From Enhydrobacter sp. (GTDB taxonomy: Bacteria; Pseudomonadota; Alphaproteobacteria; Reyranellales; Reyranellaceae), in contig CP075528.1 in assembly GCA_025808875.1 (NCBI GenBank), forward strand, positions 2,168,473 to 2,232,472: DNA of 64,000 bases, written 5' to 3'. This document shows, piece by piece, positions 36,653-44,608 of the stretch. The notes under the pieces were generated by a model that saw only the letters and a list, made by a program, of their open reading frames with translations, had not been told where the DNA came from and searched no databases. How positions within the stretch are numbered: position 1 is the stretch's first letter; each line of letters begins with the position of its first letter. The position numbers were made by a program, and so were the translations under genes.

Positions 36653-37255
36653 TCACGCCTTGCCGTGCTGGCCGATCTTGCTTTCGGTGCCGGCGAGCAG
36701 GCGGCGAATGTTCTCGTGATGGCGCAGCCAGACCAGTGGAACCATCGCCGTCACCACCGCCGCGATGCGAGGGTCGACGACGACCCAGGCGGCGACCGCA
36801 CCGGCCACGACTCCCACCAACGCCGCCAGCGACGAGTAGCGGAAGAATGCCGCGATCAGCAGCCAAGTCATGCAGGCGACCGCGCCGATCGGCCAGGCCA
36901 GCGCCCACATCACACCGAGCGTGGTCGCCACGCCTTTGCCGCCATTGAACGACAGCCACACCGGGAACATGTGGCCAAGCACGGCGCCCGCCGCGGCTGC
37001 CGCTCCGGCGATGGGACCGAAGGTGCCGGCGATCAGCACGGCGGCAGCTCCCTTCAATGCGTCGAGCAGCAGCGTCGCGGCGGCAAGTCCCTTCCGGCCG
37101 GTGCGCAGGACGTTGGTCGCGCCGATATTGCCCGAACCGACGTTGCGAATGTCGCCGAGTCCGGCTGCCCGCGTCAGCAGCAATCCGAAAGGGATCGAAC
37201 CCAGCAGATAGCCGAGGAGCAGCGGTGCTCCGATGTGCGTGGCGTGCCAGAGCAT
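36653..37255 (-). CDS. plsY: Glycerol-3-phosphate acyltransferase PlsY
   Basis: A 200-residue integral membrane enzyme that transfers acyl groups from acyl-phosphate to glycerol 3-phosphate in the first step of phospholipid synthesis. All three PlsY motifs are seen: GYLLGSIPFG, the RNVGSGNIGATN loop, and FNGGKGVATTLG, with HHENIRRLLAG near the C terminus. Its place between the pyr genes and dprA is typical for alphaproteobacteria. Confidence 0.96.
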   Translation of the reverse strand: MLWHATHIGAPLLLGYLLGSIPFGLLLTRAAGLGDIRNVGSGNIGATNVLRTGRKGLAAATLLLDALKGAAAVLIAGTFGPIAGAAAAAGAVLGHMFPVWLSFNGGKGVATTLGVMWALAWPIGAVACMTWLLIAAFFRYSSLAALVGVVAGAVAAWVVVDPRIAAVVTAMVPLVWLRHHENIRRLLAGTESKIGQHGKA

Positions 37256-37265
37256 CGTGGTGCGC

Positions 37266-38021
37266 CTATGGCTTCAGCACGCGGCAGTTGGTGGAATCGA
37301 CATAGGCCGTGGTCGGCGGGCCGATCAGTTCGGTGGTGATCTGCTCGCCCGGCGCGATGGTGGCCGGGCCGAAATACGCCTCGTCGACCGGTCGACCGGC
37401 GTTCATGAAGGTGCACTGCACCTGGGTGTCGAGCGGCCGCGGCGTGTTGGAGGTGATGATGATCGTCACCTGCCAGTAGCGCGAGTCGCCATAGGTCAGG
37501 TTGTTGGCCGCGAGGCTGACCAGCGGCTGAGGCTGCGAGAAATTCGGGATCGCCCGAGAGCCCGTGCGGCGCACCGGCGGCTGCGGCTTGGGCATCATGC
37601 CTTCGGGCGGACGATAGCCCGCCGATCCGCCGCGCGGATCGAAGGCTCGATCGGGATCGCCCGGTTGCGCCTGCGGCGACGGTGGCGCCAGCGGCGTCGG
37701 CCCCCCGGCACTTCCGCCGAGGGTGGCGGGCTGGCCGCCGGGCGTGGTGAGCGGGCGCGGCTCGGGCGCGGCGGTCTGCGGCGTCCCGGGCCGCAATGGC
37801 GTCGGGCCCGGCGCCGGGGCCTGCACGCCGCCGACCTGCGTCTGGAGCTTGTCGTAGCAGGCGAGACGGGCCTGCGTTTCGGTAATCTCGGCGCAGATCT
37901 GGATGTGGCGCGTGAGCGCGTCGAGCAGATCCTCGCGGGACGGATTGCGCTGCTGCGCCTGGCTCGCGTCTGCCACGACGATGGCCGCGACGCCGAGCAG
38001 GAGAATGTTGCGAATCGTCAT
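37266..38021 (-). CDS. Exported proline-rich protein of unknown function
   Basis: A 251-residue protein with a signal peptide (ILLLGVAAIVVADASQAQQ), an N-terminal helical part with two cysteines (HIQICAEITETQARLACYDKL) reminiscent of type VI secretion-associated and other small periplasmic proteins, a long Pro/Gly/Ala-rich linker (about residues 65-165) and a C-terminal beta-rich domain with a cysteine pair (VQCTFMN, STNCRVL). No family recognised with confidence. ATG 38021 has an AGGG upstream; ATG 38036 is possible. It lies between pyrX and plsY, in the same direction. Confidence 0.7.
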   Translation of the reverse strand: MTIRNILLLGVAAIVVADASQAQQRNPSREDLLDALTRHIQICAEITETQARLACYDKLQTQVGGVQAPAPGPTPLRPGTPQTAAPEPRPLTTPGGQPATLGGSAGGPTPLAPPSPQAQPGDPDRAFDPRGGSAGYRPPEGMMPKPQPPVRRTGSRAIPNFSQPQPLVSLAANNLTYGDSRYWQVTIIITSNTPRPLDTQVQCTFMNAGRPVDEAYFGPATIAPGEQITTELIGPPTTAYVDSTNCRVLKP

Positions 38022-38085
38022 CGATTGCCCTGCCATGGGAGGTCGTCCGACCATACCAGACCAAGTGGCGGTTTCGAGGCGCGAA

Positions 38086-39435
38086 TCAGGCGGCCGCCGC
38101 CGCCGTCTGAAACGCATCGTCGCGATAGATCGTGCGGCCGGCGACGATCGTGGCCATGACACGGCCCTGCGTTGGCCGTTCGTCGAACGGCGAGTTCTTG
38201 GTCTTGCTCCAGAAATCGCCGCGATCGATCTTCCAGGCCCGCTCGGCATCGAACACGATCAGGTCGGCCGGCGCGCCCTTGGCGAGCTTGCCGCCCGGCA
38301 GGCCGAACAGCGCGGCCGGCGCAGACGACAGGCGCTGGAACAGGCGTGGCAGGGTGATCTCGCCGTTGTGCGCCAGCTCGAGGGAGATCGGCAGCAGGGT
38401 CTCGAGCCCGATGCCGCCCGGCTCGGCCTGCGCGAAGGGGACGCGCTTGCTGTCCTGGTCCTGCGGGCGATGGTCCGACACGACGGCGTCGATGATTCCG
38501 GACTTCAGCCCTTCGACGACCGCCACGCGGTCCTTCTCGGAGCGCAATGGCGGCACCAGCTTGCCGAAGGTCCGGTAGTCGCCGACCGCCAGGTCGTTCA
38601 GCGCGAAATACGGCGGGGCAGTGTCGCAGGTGATCCTCAGTCCGCGTGCCTTCGCGCCGGCAATGGCTTCGACCGATTCGGCGGTCGATATCTTCGTGAG
38701 GTGCAGGCGCCCGCCGGTCATCTCGAGAAGACGGATATCGCGTTCGACCATCATCACCTCGGCGAGCGGCGGACAGCCCGACAGGCCGAGCCGGGTCGCC
38801 ATCTCGCCGCTCGACATGTGGCCGCCCGACAGGGTGGGCTCTTGCGGCAGATGCACGATCAGCGCGTCGAAGGCCTTGGCGTAGTAGAGCGCGCGGCGCA
38901 GCACCTGGGCGCTGCCCACCGCGTGGTCGGCATCGGTGAAGGCGACGGCGCCGGCTTCGGCGAGCAGGCCCATCTCCGCCAGTTCCTTGCCCTCGAGTCC
39001 GGCCGTGAGCGCGCCGTAGGCATACATGTTGGCGAGCCGGATCTGGCGCGCGCGGCGGGCGACGAACTCGATCAGCGAGGCGTCGTCGAACGGCGGATCG
39101 TTGTCGGGCAGCAGCACCATCGACGTGATGCCGCCGACCGCCGCGGCCGACGCGGCGCTTTCCAGCGTCTCCTTGTGCTCCTCGCCCGGCTCGCCGGTGT
39201 GGACGCGCGCATCGACAAGACCGGGCGCGAGGTGAAGGCCGCGACAGTCGATCGACTGGATGCCGTAGGGCGCGCCCGAGGCGAAGAGATTCGGCCCGAA
39301 GTCGGCGATCTTGCCGTCGCTGATCAGGATCGCGCCGGTGTACTCGCTGTCGGCCGTCGGATCGACGATACGGGCGTTGATGTAGGCGGTCGAACCGGCG
39401 TGCGGCGGCGCGCCCTTCAGGATGTTGCCGTTCAC
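38086..39435 (-). CDS. pyrX: Dihydroorotase-like protein, probably non-catalytic (PyrX/PyrC' type)
   Basis: A 449-residue amidohydrolase-fold protein of the dihydroorotase family, partner of PyrB. Active dihydroorotases use a His-x-His pair, a substrate-binding Arg in REPG and further histidines. Here the stretch is DARVHTGEPG: Arg77 replaces the first His and Gly81 the Arg. The usual HVS ligand reads KIS, PHH reads PPY, and DHAPH reads DHRPQ. Loss at several sites suggests a structural subunit like PyrX of Pseudomonas, which supports aspartate carbamoyltransferase assembly; an active PyrC should then be encoded elsewhere. GTG 39435 is chosen because GGGAGGAA precedes it. Confidence 0.85.
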   Translation of the reverse strand: MNGNILKGAPPHAGSTAYINARIVDPTADSEYTGAILISDGKIADFGPNLFASGAPYGIQSIDCRGLHLAPGLVDARVHTGEPGEEHKETLESAASAAAVGGITSMVLLPDNDPPFDDASLIEFVARRARQIRLANMYAYGALTAGLEGKELAEMGLLAEAGAVAFTDADHAVGSAQVLRRALYYAKAFDALIVHLPQEPTLSGGHMSSGEMATRLGLSGCPPLAEVMMVERDIRLLEMTGGRLHLTKISTAESVEAIAGAKARGLRITCDTAPPYFALNDLAVGDYRTFGKLVPPLRSEKDRVAVVEGLKSGIIDAVVSDHRPQDQDSKRVPFAQAEPGGIGLETLLPISLELAHNGEITLPRLFQRLSSAPAALFGLPGGKLAKGAPADLIVFDAERAWKIDRGDFWSKTKNSPFDERPTQGRVMATIVAGRTIYRDDAFQTAAAAA

Positions 39436-39440
39436 GCGCT

Positions 39441-39538
39441 TCCTCCCCACGAAGTGGGGAGGTGGCCGAAGGCCGGAGCAGTCATGCCCCCTCCGCCCGC
39501 TACGCGGGCACCTCTCCTCGCAAGACGAGGGGAGGAAC
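39441..39538. repeat. Four-hairpin palindromic intergenic element inside pyrB-pyrX
   Basis: Four palindromes in a row fill the gap: CCTCCCCAC-gaa-GTGGGGAGG (39442-39462), GGCC-gaa-GGCC (39464-39474), GCCCGC-tac-GCGGGC (39495-39509), and CCTCTCCTCG/CGAGGGGAGG (39511-39535, one mismatch). The pattern is like the mosaic palindromic elements scattered in alphaproteobacterial genomes. The first hairpin contains the pyrX ribosome binding site. Confidence 0.88.
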
Positions 39539-40504
39539 TCATGCGACTGCTCCCATGGCGTTGCGACGGCCGCCGATCAGCGCGTCGAGGCAGGCCATGC
39601 GCACGGTCACTCCCATCTCGACCTGCTCGTGGATGACGCTGCGGTCGAGGTCGTCGGCCACCTCGGAGTCGATCTCGACGCCGCGATTCATCGGGCCCGG
39701 ATGCATGATCAGGGCGTCGGGCTTGGCGACCTTCAGCTTGTCGTGGTCGAGACCGAAGAAGCGGAAATATTCGCTGATCGACGGCACGAACGAGCCCTGC
39801 ATGCGTTCGGTTTGCAGGCGCAGCATCATGACGATGTCGACGTCCTTCAGGCCGGTGCGCATGTTGTAGTGGACCTCGACCCCCATCCGGTCGATGTCGG
39901 TCGGCATCAGGGTCGGCGGGCCGACGACGCGCACGCGCGCACCCATGATGTTCAGGAGATGGATGTTCGAACGGGCGACCCTGCTGTGCATGATGTCGCC
40001 GCAGATCGCCACCAACAGGCCCTCGAGCCGGCCACGCCGGCGGCGGATGGTGAGCGCGTCGAGCAGCGCCTGGGTCGGATGTTCGTGCTGGCCGTCACCG
40101 GCGTTGATGACCGTGCAGTTGACCTTCTGCGACAGCAGATTGACCGCACCCGACTCCGCATGCCGCACCACGATGGCGTCGGGCCGCATGGCGTTCAGCG
40201 TCATCGCCGTGTCGAGCAAGGTCTCGCCCTTGCGCACCGACGAGGTCGCGACGTCCATGTTGATGACGTCGGCACCGAGTCGCTTGGCGGCGACCTCGAA
40301 GCTGGTGCGGGTGCGGGTCGAATTCTCGAAGAACAGGTTGATGACGGTGCGACCGGCGAGCAGGTCGCGTCGCTTGTCGAGCGAGCGATTCTGCACGATG
40401 TAGCTTTCGGAAAGGTCGAGCAATCCCGAGATCGTCTCAGGCGAAAGACCCTCGATGCCGAGCAGGTGGGGCAACCTCGGCACGCCCGTGCGTTTCTTTG
40501 TCAC
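39539..40504 (-). CDS. pyrB: Aspartate carbamoyltransferase catalytic subunit
   Basis: A 321-residue enzyme joining carbamoyl phosphate and aspartate in pyrimidine synthesis. The carbamoyl-phosphate motif [13 protein letters not shown], the [14 protein letters not shown] motif and the aspartate-side [10 protein letters not shown] are complete. No regulatory pyrI is seen nearby; instead a dihydroorotase-like pyrX follows after a hairpin element, which is the class A ATCase arrangement. ATG 40504 is the only sensible start. Confidence 0.97.
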   Translation of the reverse strand: MTKKRTGVPRLPHLLGIEGLSPETISGLLDLSESYIVQNRSLDKRRDLLAGRTVINLFFENSTRTRTSFEVAAKRLGADVINMDVATSSVRKGETLLDTAMTLNAMRPDAIVVRHAESGAVNLLSQKVNCTVINAGDGQHEHPTQALLDALTIRRRRGRLEGLLVAICGDIMHSRVARSNIHLLNIMGARVRVVGPPTLMPTDIDRMGVEVHYNMRTGLKDVDIVMMLRLQTERMQGSFVPSISEYFRFFGLDHDKLKVAKPDALIMHPGPMNRGVEIDSEVADDLDRSVIHEQVEMGVTVRMACLDALIGGRRNAMGAVA

Positions 40505-40573
40505 TAAAGCGCGACGTTAAGCACGCACGCGCGCCGCCCGCAAGGCGGCGTTTTGGTGGATAAGCGCCCCGCT

Positions 40574-41110
40574 TCAGTTCGGCCGTATATCGTCGCACGG
40601 CGCCACGGTCGCGGGTCCCGCCGGCGCCAGGAAGTCGGCCCAGATGGCGTTGTGGTGCGCGATGATCTGGTGCGCAGCGAGATGGGGCCGGTCGCTGGTC
40701 GTGTGACCGTCCGATGGCACGATCGTGCGCCAGCTGCGCGCGAGCGCGCTACGCACCGTCGTGTCGACGCAATAGTCGGTGGCGCAGCCGGTGACGATCA
40801 GGCGGCCGACGCGCCTCGCCAGCAGGAATTCCTGCAACGTCGTGTCCAGGAAGGCATCGCACGAGCGCTTGCGGATCACGGTGTCGCCTGGCTGAAAATC
40901 GAGTTCGTCGAGCAACTTCCATCCCGGCGCGTCGGGATGGTGAGGATCGCCGTCTGGCCCGTCGTGCTGGATGAAGACCACGGCGCCGCTTTGGCGCACT
41001 CCGGCGGCCAGACGATTGAGCCGTCGAACGAGCCCCGGTGTGTCGTAGCGGCGCGAACCCGGCCCGAACGAGCCCTTCTGCATGTCGATCACGATCAGGG
41101 CATCGGTCAT
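40574..41110 (-). CDS. Isochorismatase-like cysteine hydrolase
   Basis: A 178-residue hydrolase of the isochorismatase superfamily. The catalytic Asp is in LIVIDMQKG, a basic residue in VIRKRSCDAF, and the nucleophile Cys in VTGCATDYCVDTT. The family includes nicotinamidases, ureidoacrylate and N-carbamoyl hydrolases; the GCATDYCV variant does not settle the substrate. It lies 63 bp from pyrB and 10 bp from the citrate-synthase-like gene, which is upstream on the same strand. Confidence 0.88.
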   Translation of the reverse strand: MTDALIVIDMQKGSFGPGSRRYDTPGLVRRLNRLAAGVRQSGAVVFIQHDGPDGDPHHPDAPGWKLLDELDFQPGDTVIRKRSCDAFLDTTLQEFLLARRVGRLIVTGCATDYCVDTTVRSALARSWRTIVPSDGHTTSDRPHLAAHQIIAHHNAIWADFLAPAGPATVAPCDDIRPN

Positions 41111-41120
41111 CGGCGGTTCC

Positions 41121-42326
41121 TCATACAGCGGGTCGCGGTCCCGTATAGCGCGCGCGCGGCCGGATCAAGCCGCCGGTCGCGCCCTGTTCGAGGGCATGGG
41201 CGATCCAGCCGACGGTACGGCCCAGCAGGAACAGGGCGAGCGCCGAGTCCTCGGGTAGGCCGAGCGCGCGTTCGAGCGTCACCGTCGCGAAGTCGATGTT
41301 CGGCTTGCGCCCGGTCAGCCGTTCGGCCGCTTCCGCAATTCGCAGCGCAAGGGCGAGTTCAGACGAACCCGCCAGCCCTTCTCGCGCCATGTCGAGCAGC
41401 GTCTGCGCGCGTATGTCGCCGTCGGGATAGAGCGGATGCCCGAACCCCGGTGGGCGACCCGATGCCCCGATCCGTCGCCCGAGCTCGCCCTCGAGATCGG
41501 GTTCCCCTCGCAACTCATCGAACAAGGCGGCGACGCGGCGGGTCAGACCGCCGTGCCGCGGGCCGTTGATCGCCGCCAGGCCGGCCAGGGTCGAGGCATG
41601 GAGGTTGGCCCCGGTGGAAGCGACGACGCGGGCGGCGAAGGCGGATGCATTGAATTCGTGATCGGCCGACAGCACCAAGGCCGCGCGGAGCAGCGGCACG
41701 TGCTCGCGCGGCACGTTCCAGGCGGCGGCGAGCTGTTCGTGCACGGCGGCGGCCGAGATCGGTTCTCGGGTCACTGCCGCGGTCAGCAGGCGCAGGATGC
41801 GCACGCCGGTCTCGAGCATCGCGCCGTGATCCTCGACCCAGCTCGGATGATCCCAGCGCGCCGCCGCGGGCAACAGGATCAGGCAGCGGTCGATCTGCGA
41901 CAGGCTCGCGGTGGCCTGCCAGGCGCTGCGCAACGCCGTCGACATCGCGGGCAGGTTGCCGGCGGCGAACGGGCGGTCGTCGCACTCCCACAGGAGCTGC
42001 GCGACCTGCTCGAGCGAGCTGCTGCGCGCGAGCCGGGCCGCGTCGTGCCCCCGATAGTAGAGGTGGCCGGCCTCGATCAGGGTGAGGGCCGATTCGAGCA
42101 CCGGCGTTCCGAAGTCGAGCGCGTGCGCCGCGATCGCTTCGGCCTTGCGCCCGACATCGCGGCGGCGCTTGAGACGTGACACGTCGTCGGCCCGGTAGCG
42201 GCGCTCGCGTTGGCCGGGCGCCCCCTCCGAGCGCAGCAGGCCGCGACTCACATAGGCGTAGAGGGTCGCCGCCGACACGCCGAGCCGGCGCGCGGCCTCC
42301 TTGGAGCTCAGCCATTCCATGCTCAT
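41121..42326 (-). CDS. Helix-turn-helix / citrate synthase fusion protein
   Basis: A 401-residue protein in two parts. Residues 4-52 are a MerR/excisionase-like helix-turn-helix (SSKEAARRLGVSAATLYAYV, then RRYRADDVSRLKRRRD). Residues 70-400 are a citrate synthase fold with all three catalytic positions: His258 (GPRHGG), His297 (GFGHPLY) and Asp345 (NIDF), plus the C-terminal citrate-binding Arg segment (LIRPRARYTGP). It could be an enzyme, a regulator sensing oxaloacetate/acyl-CoA/citrate, or both. A divergent citrate synthase gene starts 81 bp away, its probable target. Proteins with this architecture are known from databases, but their role is not established as far as I know. Confidence 0.9.
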   Translation of the reverse strand: MSMEWLSSKEAARRLGVSAATLYAYVSRGLLRSEGAPGQRERRYRADDVSRLKRRRDVGRKAEAIAAHALDFGTPVLESALTLIEAGHLYYRGHDAARLARSSSLEQVAQLLWECDDRPFAAGNLPAMSTALRSAWQATASLSQIDRCLILLPAAARWDHPSWVEDHGAMLETGVRILRLLTAAVTREPISAAAVHEQLAAAWNVPREHVPLLRAALVLSADHEFNASAFAARVVASTGANLHASTLAGLAAINGPRHGGLTRRVAALFDELRGEPDLEGELGRRIGASGRPPGFGHPLYPDGDIRAQTLLDMAREGLAGSSELALALRIAEAAERLTGRKPNIDFATVTLERALGLPEDSALALFLLGRTVGWIAHALEQGATGGLIRPRARYTGPRPAV

Positions 42327-42333
42327 TTCTTAT

Positions 42334-42354
42334 TATTGATCGTATCCATCAATA
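42334..42354. promoter_or_regulatory. Inverted-repeat operator candidate between divergent citrate synthase genes
   Basis: TATTGAT (42334-42340), a 7-bp spacer, and ATCAATA (42348-42354) form a perfect 7-bp inverted repeat within the 81-bp AT-rich gap between the HTH fusion and its divergent partner. CAATATTG (42350-42357) overlaps it. The position suits autoregulation and control of the partner by the fusion protein. Confidence 0.6.
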
Positions 42355-42407
42355 TTGACAATATATATGACTGACCGGAAATACCTTCGAAGACAAGGAG
42401 GGATTCC

Positions 42408-43493
42408 ATGCTGCAGACACGGGTGAACAGTGGCCTCGACGGCGTGGTCGTCGCCGACACCGTCATGAGCGAGGTCGACGGCGAGGAAGGCCGGCTGGTC
42501 GTGCGCGGCCACGCGCTCGAGGAACTGATCGCGACGCGCGGCTTCGAGGGTGTCGCCGCCCTGCTGTGGGAAGGTTTCGCCGAAGGCGGTGGCGACGAGA
42601 CCGCGGTGCGACGCGGACTGGCGCAGGCGCGGCTGCGCACCCATGCCGACGTGCCCCGTCTGCTGGCCGCGGCCGCGGGTCTGACGCCGATCGAGGCCTT
42701 GCGCGTCGGTCTTGCGATGCTGTCCGACGGCGAACGCATGCCGCATCACTTCCTGGTGTGCGGCGCACTGCCGGTGTTTCTCGCGGCGTTGCTGAGCAGG
42801 GAGAGGGGCGTCGCGCCGTTGGCGCCCGATCCCGCGCTGACGACGGCGCAGGATTTCCTGCGCATGGTGCGCGGCCAGCGCGCCGGCCTGGCGTTCGAGA
42901 AGGCGCTCGACGCCTATCTCGCCACCATCGCCGACCACGGCTTCAACGCCTCGACCTTCACCGCGCGTGTCGTCGCCTCGACGCGGACCGGGCTCGTTTC
43001 GTCCGTCGTCGCCGCGCTTTGCGCCCTCAAGGGCCCGCTGCACGGCGGCGCGCCCGGCCCGGTGCTCGACATGCTCGACGAGATCGGCGACGCCGCGCGG
43101 GCCGAGGCGTGGTTCGACGATGCCTTCGGCAGGGGCGTGACGCTGATGGGCTTCGGTCATCGCATCTACAAGGTGCGCGACCCACGCGCCGACGTGCTGA
43201 AGCGCACCGTCGCCTCGCTGCCGGCGACGGCGGGACGGCTCGCCTATGCCAGCGCCGTCGAGCAGGGCGCCATCGCCGCCCTGCGCAAGCACAAGCCCGG
43301 CCGCCGGCTCGACACCAACGTCGAGTACTACACGGCGCTGCTGCTGGAAGCGCTCGAGATCCCGCGGACCGCCTTTACCGCGCTGTTCGCCGTCGGCCGC
43401 GTCGCCGGCTGGTGCGCCCACGTCTTCGAGCAGGAGAAGGCCGGTCGCATCATCCGCCCGCAATCCAACTACGTCGGGCCGCGTCCGTCCTGA
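42408..43493 (+). CDS. Citrate synthase-like protein (citrate synthase 2 type)
   Basis: A 361-residue citrate/2-methylcitrate synthase-family enzyme. His212 (GPLHGG) and His251 (GFGHRIY) are present; the third catalytic position, normally Asp in NVDF, is Glu306 in NVEYY, a replacement also found in CitA-type citrate synthases of actinobacteria. The C-terminal GWCAHVFEQ...IIRPQSNYVGP is intact. AAGGAGGG at 42396-42402 fixes ATG 42408. Acyl-CoA substrate (acetyl, propionyl or other) unknown. Divergent from the HTH-citrate synthase fusion. Confidence 0.9.
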   Translation: MLQTRVNSGLDGVVVADTVMSEVDGEEGRLVVRGHALEELIATRGFEGVAALLWEGFAEGGGDETAVRRGLAQARLRTHADVPRLLAAAAGLTPIEALRVGLAMLSDGERMPHHFLVCGALPVFLAALLSRERGVAPLAPDPALTTAQDFLRMVRGQRAGLAFEKALDAYLATIADHGFNASTFTARVVASTRTGLVSSVVAALCALKGPLHGGAPGPVLDMLDEIGDAARAEAWFDDAFGRGVTLMGFGHRIYKVRDPRADVLKRTVASLPATAGRLAYASAVEQGAIAALRKHKPGRRLDTNVEYYTALLLEALEIPRTAFTALFAVGRVAGWCAHVFEQEKAGRIIRPQSNYVGPRPS

Positions 43494-43503
43494 GCGCGCG
43501 GCG

Positions 43504-44037
43504 TCACGGCCACATGCGGCGGAAGATGCCGTCGCGCCGCAGTACGTCGTGGCGCAGAACGGCCAGCACGTGCAGAGCGACCAGGGCGATCAGCAGCCGC
43601 GACAGGATGCGGTGGCTCGTGCGCAGGGCGGCGAAGAGCTGCTGGTCGCGCGGCACGAGGTCGGGCAGCGGCAGGATGCCGAACCACACCACGGCCACTC
43701 CGCCGGCCGAGCTCATGAGCCAGCCCGTGACAGGCATGGCGAGAAGCAGCGCGAGCAGGCTGCCATGGGCGAGCGGCGCGAGGCGCTTTTCCCACGGCGC
43801 GATCCGGTCGGGCAGGGGCGGCGGCGGGAAACGCCGACGCCAGAACAGGCGGGCGACAGTGAGCGCGAGAACGAGCAGGCCGATCCATTTGTGCCAGGCG
43901 TAGGCCTGCAGCTTGGGCAGGCCGAACGGCAAGCCCGTCATCCATAGCCCGACCATCAGCAATCCCAGCACCAGCAGCGCGGTCAGCCAGTGCAGGAGCT
44001 TGGCGAGCGGGTGGTGGCCCGGCTCAGCGCCAGGCAT
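43504..44037 (-). CDS. Cytochrome b561 family protein
   Basis: A 177-residue inner-membrane di-haem b protein with four predicted helices. Histidine ligand candidates occur in KLLHWLTAL, YAWHKWIGL, LAHGSLLAL and TSHRILSRL/ALHVLAVL. Like E. coli CybB/YceJ it may pass electrons between quinone and a periplasmic partner. It overlaps the upstream yceI-like gene by 14 bp, the same pairing as yceJ-yceI in enterobacteria. Confidence 0.88.
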   Translation of the reverse strand: MPGAEPGHHPLAKLLHWLTALLVLGLLMVGLWMTGLPFGLPKLQAYAWHKWIGLLVLALTVARLFWRRRFPPPPLPDRIAPWEKRLAPLAHGSLLALLLAMPVTGWLMSSAGGVAVVWFGILPLPDLVPRDQQLFAALRTSHRILSRLLIALVALHVLAVLRHDVLRRDGIFRRMWP

Positions 44038-44608
44038 CGGTGCGGATCGTGATGTCGACGGTGTCGCCGACGACGTCGACGAACCTGGTCATGCCGAACT
44101 CGGAGCGTTTGATGCTGCCGGTGCCGCGGAAACGCGCATAGGGCCGGCCGGACGACGCATCCGCCCCGCGGTCGGTGACCGACACGTCGAGCGTCATCGG
44201 CCGGGTGACGCCGCGCAGGGTGATGAGACCCTCGACCTTCAGGGTCGTCTCGCCGGTGCGCTCGATGCGGGTCGAGCGGAAGCGCATTTCGGGGTGGTTG
44301 GCGACATCGAAGAAGTCGGGTTCCTTCAGCATCGCGGTTTGCTGGGCGTCGAGCATGTCGATGCTGGCGGTGCGCACCGTCACCTCGACGCTGCTGCGCG
44401 GCACGTTCGCCTCGTCGACATGGACGAAGCCGCGCCAGTCCTTGAAGCTGCCCGTGGTGCGGAAGATGCGCGAGTCGCCGATCGCGAAGTCGATGGTGCC
44501 GCGCCCGGCGCCGATGTTGAGGGGTTGCTCGGCACGCGCCGCCCGGAGGGCGGGAAGGCAGCACGCCAGCCCGCACAGCACGGCGCGGCGGGCGATGCTA
44601 GACCGCAC
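44024..44608 (-). CDS. YceI family periplasmic protein
   Basis: A 194-residue lipocalin-like YceI protein; family members bind polyprenoids such as ubiquinone-like chains in the periplasm. It has a basic N terminus (SSIARR), a hydrophobic signal segment ending near ARA-EQ, and the family pattern GTIDFAIGDSRIF, FFDVANHPEMRF and LTLRGVTRPMTLDV. GTG 44608 follows GAGG. It overlaps the upstream PhyH gene by 11 bp and the downstream cytochrome b561 gene by 14 bp, so all three are probably one transcript. Confidence 0.88.
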   Translation of the reverse strand: MRSSIARRAVLCGLACCLPALRAARAEQPLNIGAGRGTIDFAIGDSRIFRTTGSFKDWRGFVHVDEANVPRSSVEVTVRTASIDMLDAQQTAMLKEPDFFDVANHPEMRFRSTRIERTGETTLKVEGLITLRGVTRPMTLDVSVTDRGADASSGRPYARFRGTGSIKRSEFGMTRFVDVVGDTVDITIRTDAWR

